Shown here one piece after another: positions 10,801-20,400 of a DNA stretch of 64,000 nt; position 1 is the first letter of the stretch; each line of letters opens with the position of its first letter. This stretch comes from Beroe forskalii. Its lineage: Eukaryota > Ctenophora > Nuda > Beroida > Beroidae. Under the pieces are notes generated by a model that was not told the DNA's origin, ran no database searches, and saw only the letters and a program-made list of their open reading frames with translations. The position numbers and the translations under genes were made by a program. Where the stretch lies: the NCBI GenBank assembly GCA_011033025.1, contig WFMF01000148.1, positions 186,001-250,000 of the forward strand. Direction: 5' to 3'.

Positions 10801-13119
10801 GAACTGGTATGACCGAAGTTGGAAAACACTTGGCGGCAAATCCAAGTTGCCAAATTACGTTTGAGGATTGTGATATACTAACGTTTGAAAGTAAAATGTT
10901 TAAACGCAAAATTAAAGAAAGCTTATATATACAGGAATACGATGATGGAACATTAATTAATGATAAACTGAAATCAGTACCGTTATTCTTATTCAATTTA
11001 CCAACGTATCAAGACCAACTGAAGGGCAGAATTTTCCCCAGCTATTGACAAGGTCAAGACACAGAGTCACTGAGCAACAGAGTTTTGGTATGCAGTGACG
11101 TATTGACAAGCATAGGGTTTGAGCGGGAACTCTCTCTCTACTAGCTCACATACGTCATTACGTCACCGTGTACTGAGTACAGTGCTCGTGCCTTGACATT
11201 GCCAATTGCTGTGTATATTGTATAATGTATATTGTATTTCACATAATAGCAGACAGTAGATTATCGTATAATATATTCAGTGCATTGCATTTTCCAATAA
11301 TTTAATTTAATTCAATTATTTATAGATTTAGCTAAGATAAGAGCTTAGTGATATGAATATGTTGCGTGTCAGTTGTATGTTCTAACCAATAAACTTCTCA
11401 GAATGTATGACTATGATGAATGATATATTCATTGAAATATCACAAGAACACGACGTTTTAATTGTTACAATTGAAGATGTTCGTAACCACTCTACTCGTC
11501 CTATTTCTGATTAAATTGACTTGGGAAATGTTCTAAAACTTCGCTCTCATAATAAACCTATCAATAACGGAAGAAAAATGCCAAACCACTCTTATTCAAT
11601 GTTGTACTTCACTTTTATTGTTCCAAGCGATGATTTATATCATTTTAATCTCTTTTCAGAAAATAACGCAGAATTGTTATCCCCCGGCCGAACCAGAAGA
11701 GAATCAGCCAAGATAACCAACAAGAAAACGAAGAAGGTTAGAATACAGTAATCATTAGTAATTAATATTCTTGGCCACATTAACCCAATGATCTACAATT
11801 AATGCAATGAACTTATTTTCATTGACTGCTCCGTTGACGCCCCTTTTTGTCCCCTATTTGCCTCCTTTTAGCTTCCTTTTTGCCACCTTTGTGCCACACT
11901 TGTCTTTGTGCCCCTTTTGTCTGGTACTTATTTTAAAAATATCCTTTTCTTTCAGGCTCCCAGTCCCCGCTATCAACAGTGGATTCCTTGAACAGCACAG
12001 CGTTAGCCTTCGCCGCCCCTAAGGGTATCCCTACCTTCTTTACTGGACACCAGAAGTTCATAGCCAGGAATCTCCTGTCTTGGCAAAAGGTAGTATTACT
12101 TTGTGAGACTATTCTTCTGTTGTCTTGGCAGGAATTGACAGGAATATTTTACTAAAGTAGTACACTTTTAGATGTAATATTTTTATGGAATTGATGGAAT
12201 CTTGATTTTAATCTGCTTGATATCGTCGTTTAATATTTTAGGGCATTCTATTTAGGTCTGTAATTTATTAACAAACAGCGATTAGATTTATTGACGACTT
12301 GTGGTCTCAATATGTATTAACATGTATTTCTACTTTTTGGTTCTTATCCAGATCCCTGAGGTATCCGGAGAGCGGTCTGTTAACTCAGTGCTCGGCGACG
12401 TAATGACGTCATGTTCCAAACACGTGACCAGTCCAGCCAATCAGAAAGCAGCAGCTAAACCTCCAGCCAATCAGAAAGCAGCAGCAGCAGTTAAACCCTC
12501 CAATCAGCGGTCTCGCAAATCCACGGCGACCAATAGGAAGGCAGGAGCGGGAGCACCTGACTACGCCAAGTTGTACAAGTACATCGGAATGCTGCTGCAA
12601 GGCAGCACCGACCTGCCTCGGCTTAGTGGTAAGTTTTGTACCTTTTCCTTTCTCTTGTTTTTAACCCTTATCTCTCCCTCCTAATCTTAAAGTGGTAAGT
12701 TTCCCCCTTTTTCCTTTCTTTCGTTTTCTTGCCTATTTTTTGCAATATTCACTAACCCTCACTATCCACCCTTGTAGAAGGAGGGAAATGGCGAGGGCTA
12801 AATTTAGGGATTGAAATTTCATTCTGGGTATTTGATTTAACATTTTTGTCTGATGATTCGGATTTTATTATTAATTTGTGTGCAAATCTCAGACTCAGAA
12901 GCCCGTGTGATCCTCCACCTTATAACCGACCTCCTGGACGACATCTCGAAACGTAACCTCCACTCCCACAAGCAGTTCCTCCTCGCTCGCTTCTTTGATT
13001 TTACCAACGGCAAGATGGCCGGCCGCAACCCCATCAACCCCTACAAACTCAAGGGAAGCTTGTTACACTTACCAGATATACCAGATAAGCCAAAACCGTA
13101 TGAAACTCATCATCAATAA
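7835..13119 (+). CDS. Multi-exon gene with cold-shock-like domains (identity uncertain)
   Basis: Exons inferred from GT-AG sites with matching phases: 7835-7975, 8515-8733, 8952-about 9080, 9322-9403, 9620-9721, 11660-11736, 11964-12089, 12352-12628 and 12893-13119. The first exon reads GETVTFDLALESKSGKNEAV. The second and third carry GLIGKVISLPKKNLAGQIKL, then VKFDLVVWFRPDKPIQATNI. This pattern resembles the beta strands of cold-shock domains in Unr/CSDE1-like RNA-binding proteins, so an RNA-binding role is possible but only inferred. A linker rich in K, A and N follows, then a helical C-terminus ending in GRNPINPYKLKG, loosely like a SUZ-C motif. The donor of the third exon is unclear: GGC|GTTAGG keeps phase, but a read-through frame stops at 9119. 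The Met at 7835 may not be the true start, because an acceptor-like AAAAG precedes it and more domains would be expected upstream. A Penelope-like element sits in the fifth intron. Confidence 0.6.
9795..9807 (+). repeat. Target-site duplication, left copy (13 bp)
   Basis: GACTTGGGAAATG here is identical to 11518-11530 on the other side of the Penelope-like element, marking the insertion site. The left copy is followed by about 24 extra bases before the inverted arm starts. Confidence 0.7.
9808..11520 (+). mobile_element. Penelope-like retroelement, truncated, with inverted flanks
   Basis: A GIY-YIG endonuclease ORF is enclosed by inverted arms of about 490 bp, 9832-10324 and 11033-11520, nearly identical over their length. 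The right arm starts at the stop codon of the ORF and is thus the normal 3' flank. The left arm is the same flank in reverse. Such opposed partial copies are typical of Penelope insertions. The reverse transcriptase domain is missing. The element is bounded by a 13-bp direct repeat and lies in an intron of the 7835-13119 gene, on the same strand as that gene. The tight arm match suggests a recent insertion. Confidence 0.88.
10248..11048 (+). CDS. GIY-YIG endonuclease C-terminal part of a Penelope-like polyprotein
   Basis: A 266-residue frame. Residues about 1-25 come from the inverted left arm and are unlikely to be native. The section FKLGLIRTLVDRAYKICSSW is the conserved linker that follows the reverse transcriptase in Penelope proteins. 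The endonuclease begins near LVYRITCSCG and contains YIGET, then the Arg-containing helix RALRTRFEEH, matching the GIY-YIG core. A Cys pair (TCSCG) and a nearby His agree with the Penelope variant. In intact elements this domain nicks target DNA for target-primed reverse transcription. No reverse transcriptase motifs remain, so this copy cannot be autonomous. The ORF itself is unbroken. Confidence 0.88.
   Translation: MSIRHCIPKLCCSVTLCLDLVNSWGKFKLGLIRTLVDRAYKICSSWELFHDEVEKIVEMLSNNGYSKNFTYSIINKEITNKVNTTEKLVHEGPEKFKVYFKLPYIGDISSKVKQCISKNLPGKCQLIYLNSYSTLCHKFSFKDRQPKHLKHDLVYRITCSCGRRYIGETCRALRTRFEEHMKTSGTGMTEVGKHLAANPSCQITFEDCDILTFESKMFKRKIKESLYIQEYDDGTLINDKLKSVPLFLFNLPTYQDQLKGRIFPSY
11518..11530 (+). 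repeat. Target-site duplication, right copy (13 bp)
   Basis: Second copy of GACTTGGGAAATG. Its first three bases may belong to the arm end, giving a duplication of 10-13 bp. Confidence 0.7.
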
Positions 13120-13120
13120 A
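13115..13120 (+). promoter_or_regulatory. Candidate polyadenylation signal overlapping the stop codon
   Basis: AATAAA contains the TAA stop codon (13117-13119) of the preceding gene. If used, the mRNA would have a 3' UTR of only about 10-30 nt. No other AATAAA is obvious in the next few hundred bases. Confidence 0.4.
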
Positions 13121-14201
13121 AGATGTTTTTATACCCTGAAAACCATCGGACGAACAGCAGATCAAGGAAATTGTTTTTTTGGTTGGTTTGATCTGTTTTG
13201 CACCATTAAATCATAATTATGACGCCAGAATCAAGTGCCTGTTATATTGTTTGTTCACCGATGTTTTTAGGAACCGTTCTTTTGAATTATGTGATGTTGT
13301 TTTTAAATTATTATTTCGAGATATGTGCACGCAGCGCAAACATTCTTTAGGGCTCATAATAACCAAAAAGTGAGAAAAGTTCCAATCTATCATAGATGAG
13401 TTCAATACTTCGATGCGTTAGCTGTTTTGTTAATTTGCTGTTTTTAAAGTTTTTTTCCTGTCCCATTATAGATGGTGCAGGTGCTAATTTTTGTAGTTTC
13501 CGCGGAATTTCTTGCTGTTCGGTTTTAACTTTGCTCACTTTGCGGCGCTTCGCTACATCTAATAGGAGCAAGCTGCAAGTAAGAAGGGTCCTGGGGGAAC
13601 TTGCATTTTGTAATTGCCGTCAGTGGTGTGTCAATCCTCAATCTTCATTTGTATTTGAACCCTTGATCTGACCTAGTATTATTTATCATCTAGATTGCTT
13701 TTCATTTTCATTTTTAGCGAAATCTAATTTGTGTTTAGAGAAAGTGGAGTGCTATTTTTACTTTTAATTGAAATTATTTATCATAAAACGGAGTTTTATT
13801 GGAAAATTCATGGCCTAAAAGTCCATATTTTATGATTTCTGATTTACGTCGCTTATTTCAAGTTTTCAAACTTGGGCTTCCAAAGTAAAAAATGTATCAT
13901 ATATGCTATAAATTTTGTCTGGCTTGGCCGGTGGTGCATCGTAGGCAATCGTTTCCCAATTTTAAATTAGTTTATCTGCTTTTATCTGCTTGATCTTTCG
14001 CTTATCAACATGTCATTATCCATGAATAACAGTGGCTGTTCGGACTACAGTTTCGTGTGCGCGGTGTAAGTTTGCGTGGTGTACAGACATGTTATTTATA
14101 TGTCTCTACGCCGCGCAAACTTACACCGCGCACACAAAACTGTATTTCGAACCGTCACCGTAATATCAAAGTAACTCGTATTATTCCCAAAGCTGCTGTA
14201 C
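13121..14201. other. Intergenic region between the two plus-strand genes
   Basis: Holds one palindromic MITE (14048-14142) and AT-rich sequence. Several 60-90 codon open frames on both strands (for example 13396-13671) overlap each other and lack motifs. The synthetase promoter should lie here or just upstream of 14202, but I see no clear TATA element. Confidence 0.4.
14048..14142. mobile_element. Palindromic MITE (GTGTGCGCGGTGTAAGTTTG family)
   Basis: Arms CAGTTTCGTGTGCGCGGTGT and its near-complement at 14105-14142 surround an ATGTTATTTATATG loop. A related but degraded element is at about 29941-30080 inside the last intron of the synthetase gene. Confidence 0.75.
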
Positions 14202-14483
14202 ATGAAATGTAGTGCTGAACGACTCCTCTCAAAATACCTCCTCCTTTCCACTCAGCTCTCAAGACAACTCTCAAGTAATAGCTTCTCTCAGCAGCTCACC
14301 AAAACTCAAAAACTTGCAGCTGAAACTCCAACACTAAAGCTACACACATTCACACCAAATTTGCAGACGTTCAGACCAAATCTACAGACGTTCAGACCAA
14401 ATCTACAAACTTTCGGACAAACTCTCACACGAAATCTACACTCAAATCTACACTCCATTGCTTCTCGTTCGTACTTCTCAACA
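14202..14483 (+). other. Probable mitochondrial presequence of the synthetase
   Basis: The first 94 residues, ending before Met at 14484, are rich in R, K, S, T and L with very few acidic residues. They include a tandem TFRPNLQ repeat and end in SRSYFST just before MVELPEDPN, where acidic residues begin. This is the composition of a matrix-targeting peptide. Starting at the second Met would give a cytosolic form. The inference is dual targeting from one gene by alternative starts. I did not see a separate mitochondrial CARS2-type gene in this window. Confidence 0.5.
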
Positions 14484-17400
14484 ATGGTCGAACTACCTGA
14501 AGATCCCAACACAGGGGAGCAGATGCAGCTGCTAAATGCCCACTTTGCTAAAAGTAGTTACGTGGAAGGCAGCAGATCTCAGAAAGATAGGTTAGTGTTT
14601 TCAGCAACTTAATTAACTGAAATATCCCAGGATAATTGTTTATGAGCCGCAAAATAGAATGAATAATTTTCTGCATTCTCTTCTTAGCTCGGCGAAATGA
14701 AACGAAGAAAAGTTCGTTTCACTTCGCCAAGAAAAGAATAAAGCAAATTATTAATTTTATTTTGAGTAGCGTTCCTCAATATTATGAATATGAGCGAACA
14801 TTTTCCACCAACATTCTTGGAAATTTTCGTTGCATTTTTATCTTGTTCGCGGGTGTAAATAGTAAAATTGTGATTGTTGTAGTCAAATTTAACTCAAACT
14901 GCTGACAATTCCTTCTTCAATTTCAGCCTGCTCTTCTCCAAGTTCACACAACCCCCTGCCCCTCCTCCTACCCTCACCTCTCCCGGTGGTACTGTCACGT
15001 GGCAAACACATCATCAGGTCACGTGACGTCATCAGGCGGTAACGTGACGTCATTGGATGGCAGACAGAGTGTTTCTAAGGGACAGCCAACTTGGTAAGAA
15101 TCCTGATTTACAGTGGCAGTTTTAACTGCAAATTTGAAAGTTTGCACATCTTACAGACATTTCATTAACCGTTATCGTAGGTACCTAATTGAAGAGTTAG
15201 AACTGTTGATACGAAAAAGGAGTGGTAATGGAACAAGAATTTATCCAAACCTAAAACAACTCGATTTAAAGATCCCACTAATTTTTCAAAATATCTTACT
15301 TTTTATTACTCAATGCCTGTTTAGAATCCACCAATTTTACCACTAATATTTCAAACCCAGGTATAAGCCAGACTGGAACACTGCGGGACTGAGTATTTAC
15401 AACAGTTTAACCCGGAGAAAGGATCCCTTCATCCCTTCAGATGGGATGAACGTCACCTGGTACAACTGTGGACCTACAGTCTACGATGCCAGCCACATGG
15501 GCCATGCCCCCAGAAGTAAATTTGAGCTTGCTTTCTTGGGCCATGAGCGGTAAGTCCCTAAGTCTTAGTCAATGAACTTGCTTTCTAGAACTAGAGAGAA
15601 AGGTTACATAACAACAGGTTATTAATATAATATATCTTCCAATAAGACGCTGGAACACCACTTAAATGATTTGGCTAAGGCTTTGACTTAGCAAATTCGG
15701 TCTTCCTACTGAATTGTTCACCTATTCAAATTCAATGACACGCTTGATTTTTCATCTGAAGTTCGTAAACTTATCTGTCTTAATAAAAGTGTCGAATACC
15801 AATATAACGCCCATTCCTTTCTTCGCAGATCCTACATCACATTCGACATTCTCCGTCGAATAATGTCGAATTACTTCGGCTTTAACATCCTCTACGTAAT
15901 GAACATTACCGATATCGACGATAAGATCATATACCGTGCCAGGACAAAGTTCCTGCTTGATCGATACAGGAGTGAAATGGGGAGTAGAAACAGGGTGAGT
16001 GTGTGATGAACTTCAGATTTTTTATTATCTAAACCACTTATCATTCTAATTATTCCTGTTAAAATCTGTTTCTTTGCCCAGTAATCATCCCAATTTATTT
16101 CCTGTTACTGTAAGGTAATAACCTAGCTAAAGCAGCGTTTTAGGTACACTGTTGATCAAATTTGTTACGTAAGATCGATCCCAGATCTAAAGTTAAAGTC
16201 CCCGTAACTTGTTGTTCTTGTTCTTGTTTTTTGTTGCTTTTTTCCCGACAAATTATAACTCCAGGAAGAAGTCCTGACAGAAATCCGTGAGTCAGTCGAC
16301 GACTTCAAAAGCAAGATGTCGACTCTTGCAGTGGACGACCCTAAGGTGAAGATGATGCAAAAAGTCCTGACAGAGGTCGAGCCAGTCGTTGGAAAAAGTG
16401 ATGTGGATCTAGGGGAGTTGTTGACATTGGCAAGCATGGCCATGGAGACTTGGCTTGATAAGAGGTAACAGAGGTCAACGATATATTCGACATAAATTAT
16501 AGCTAATTCTCTGAAAATAGTTTATTGAATATAGAGTCTATTTTTGCATCTCCGTAACTCAATTTGATTACTTTTTGGATTGTCGAATGACTAGTATAGG
16601 TAAAAGTAAATACTTGAGAAAATGCAAATTTCGTCATGAATTCAAAAATGTGACACCGCCATGCTGAACTCGGCTGTCCCCCGGCTTAAATTGAAATCCT
16701 GGCCCGGACCACTGCCTACCTATGGCGCACTAAAAAAGGCGGGCATTTTTATCGTTTGCAGCCAAATTCAATGACGTCATTCCGCTATTTATTCTGAGCG
16801 CATCCAGGTTTGGAGCTGAAGTGACTGACCACAGTATCTTCGCGGCCCTAACGCAACATTGGGAAGCGGAGTTTCACAGTGATCTGAAGGAGTTGAATGT
16901 CCTGCCTGCTGATGTGCTGACTCGTGTTACGGACTACGTGCCTGAGATTGTTGAGTATGTCGAGAAGGTAGGTTCTGAATTTCTCAAGTTCTTCACTTAA
17001 TTGGTCCTTCACTAAACCAACCAAGTTAAATTCCGCAGTTTGGAACTTGGATTGTGCAAGCGTTTACAACACCGTTACGTTGGTTTTGTGCCAGTCGAGT
17101 TTTGAACTTTTACGTTTCTATAATACCAACTATATAGCATTTTGTGTGGTTGGCATTAGTGGGCTACTACTTAATACTAAAAACACCATTATCTTAATAT
17201 AGTTACAAAAATCTTCAACTTCATTTTTTGATAAAAGCTCTTCTGAAATCTTTCCTGTAAATTCCAATCAGATCATATCTAACGGTTACGCGTATGCGAG
17301 TAACGGTAGTGTCTACTTTGACTCGGCAGCTTGGCGTCGTGACAGAGGTTATCTGGCGAAACTGAAGCCTGAGAGTGTGGGGGATCTGGACGCACTGGCG

Positions 17401-20400
17401 GAGGGCGAAGGTAGGGGGATGCTAAAATCTTTAAATTTTTGGTTCAAAAATCTATGAACCATACCTTTGACATTAGGTAAATTAGCTTATTCCCATTATA
17501 GGCACTGATGATGTGTGAAAACGAAAGATTTCTGCCTCATTTGATGAGAATTTAATTCAGTATATCAGCATTTCATTCTTGTCAGAGCGATTGGGAATTT
17601 ATGTATTTAATATACCGTACCTATGACATCTCGAAGGTAATCGCACTATATAGTGACACCGCACTATATAGTGACACCATGTCACTGTATAGTGCGCTGA
17701 CACTATAAAGTGTTTTAACGCACTATTTAGTGACAAGAAGTAGACTATAATATGTTTTTGAGTGTCCCGAATCACCTTGAAAGAAAAGCGCACTATATAG
17801 TGACATGGCCTCATTAATAACGGCACTGCATCTCGGTGGATCTCATTGCATCCCATGCAAGTGATGAGGTACACGTTGTCCCCTATTCACATTGCAATTA
17901 CATTAAATTCGGAGAGTGACTATGGTGTCTCATCGTACTGTGGTAGATCTCCTGCTATCACACTGGTCCCAAACAACATGCAATTAAGGTTCTCCCATAA
18001 CTGCATTACCGCACTTGATCAGTCCACATCGTGTTATTAATTAAGTATCTTGTTACGGCTAGTATACACGGGGGTGCATCCCCCAGGCAAAGTATTGCAT
18101 TCCCAACATTCCTACTCTACGGACAACCTCAGCACCTTCAGAGCATCGTCAGCACTGATGACTAGGGACACCTGACACTCTTCTCCACTTTTTCCTCCTC
18201 CTGCCTCCCTCCCTTGAGTACACCAAAGTACACCCCACACCTCCGGAGACCGTAGATCCTTCCTTTTTGGCACCCAGGACAACCTCTGCCCTTCCTGAAG
18301 CTCATCACCTTGTGATTGACAGAACCTTCAAGATCGCCCTCCCTGTAGTACTATTTGTATAGCGCCGTGTTACTACTCGCATTTTATAACGTACTACTGA
18401 GTGTTGGGTATAGTGCGTTGACCTCCAGGTCAACGTTGACCTGGTTGTGGACTTCTGCCCAAGCTCTTCTCTTCAATCGGCTTTATACTCACGATACCAT
18501 GCTTACAGCTCACGGTAGACTAAAGATCTAATGGGGTCGTTCGCTTTAATAAGTAGGCCAGTAAAGGGCATGCAATGTGATACACCGGCGTACGCTATTA
18601 TTGGGAAGAACATGTCACTATATAGTGCGCTGACACTATAAAGTGTTTTTACGCACCATATAGTGACTGGGGTATTTTGGCACTAAAAAGCTTGTCACTA
18701 TATAGTGCGGTGTCACTATATAGTGCGGCAAATCCATCTCGAAATATCTTGATAAACTCCAAACACAGCAAACTTTATAAGGCTTTACTTTTGTTCACTT
18801 TTGTTTGCTCTGAGTTCTTACATCAGTTTAATAGTTTACTCCCTTTTCGTCAGGTAAATTCACTGATGTTACGAGCAAGGAAAAGAAAAACCAAGTGGAT
18901 TTTGCGCTGTGGAAAAGCAGTAAGCCTGGAGAGCCGTATTGGGAAAGTCCCTGGGGAAGGGGTAGACCAGGGTGGCATATCGAGTGCAGTGCTATGGCGG
19001 AGTAAGTGGGGAATTGTGCCGAAATCTGTGGTGATAGATTCAAACTGTAGGGAAATTTTAAGAATGGAAATTTATTATCATACCGGGTGGTCCAAAAAGA
19101 ACGTTACAAAGTTAGCGCGCTGTAACTTTGGTTGTGTTTGGAGTTTCTTGATGAAACTTTGGGATGTCATAGGTATGTACGATACAATTTTGCACCAAAA
19201 ATTTGAAATGTCTGTCTCAAAAAATGTCTGAGTTATCAACGAAAAACCGGTTAATTTTCCATATCTCAGCTTCTGAGTAACGATAATGTTAGCTACTCCA
19301 GGATCATATTGCCCACATATTGCCCGTAATATCCTGAAAGTTTCATCAAGATAGCTCAAAAAACCTCGGAGATATGCGCCTTTTTGTATCGCAAAAAAGT
19401 GTGTATTACGCAAGCTTTTACACACTCTGCAGATAAAATGTAAACAAACACCGTGCTTATCTCCCTATTTGGACATGTAAAACTATGCAAGCTTGCACAA
19501 TGTACCCTTTAATTGTGCTTTATGTACACTTTTTGCGATACAAAAAGGCGCATATCTCCGAGGTTTTTTAAGCAATCTCGATGAAACTTTCAGGATATTG
19601 CGGGGAATATGTGGGCAATATGATCCTGGAGTAGCTAACATTTTTGACTCTCAGAAGTTGAGATATGGCAAATAGACCGGTTTTTCGTTGATAAGTCAGA
19701 CATTTTTTGAGATAGACATTTCAAATTTTTGGTGCAAAATTGTATCGTACATACCTATGACATCCCAAAGTTTCTAACTTTGTAACGTTCTTTTTGGACC
19801 ACCCGGTACTATTCTGAATCAATGAAGACATTCATCATTTGATGACATTCATCATTTGATGACATTCATCATTTGATGACATTCATCATTTGATGATATT
19901 CATCATTTGATGATATTCATCATTTGATGATATTCATCATTTGATGTCATCCAAGGAGACTTATAATTCCTAGCGTCATGTGAAAATTCGAATACTTAAC
20001 ATACGTCATATTACGCCTCATTATGCTGCCTAATTACGCCTCATTATGCCTCATTTCCAGCTCAATCTGTGACAGTAAACTAGACATACATTCTGGAGGC
20101 GAGGATTTGGTCTTCCCCCATCATGACAACGAGATCCTACAAGCAGAGGGCTACTCCAATTCCAAGCAATGGGTATGTGGCGGACAGGGGCCATTTTATC
20201 TTTGATATTAGAACTGGCGTGCCAAAATTCGTGAAATCCTTGGCAGAAGAGTTCATAATTGAAATTCCTTCCGAATGTTTTGAATCCCATTCTTAGGTCA
20301 GCTATCAAAACTCGACAGACTGGAAGAACACCGAATCTTTTCAAATAGGGATAGTGTTTCCACTTCTGCTTCCACTTTTTGAAAATCGGTGTTCTCCAGT

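Noticed and set aside
10394..10996. Minus-strand ORFs opposite the Penelope endonuclease
   Set aside because: Shadows of the coding strand without their own motifs.
18677..19425. ORFs of 184 and 115 codons spanning synthetase exon 8 and the fold-back element
   Set aside because: They combine a transposon end, the wrong frame of exon 8 and palindromic DNA. The antisense frame mirrors the same palindrome.
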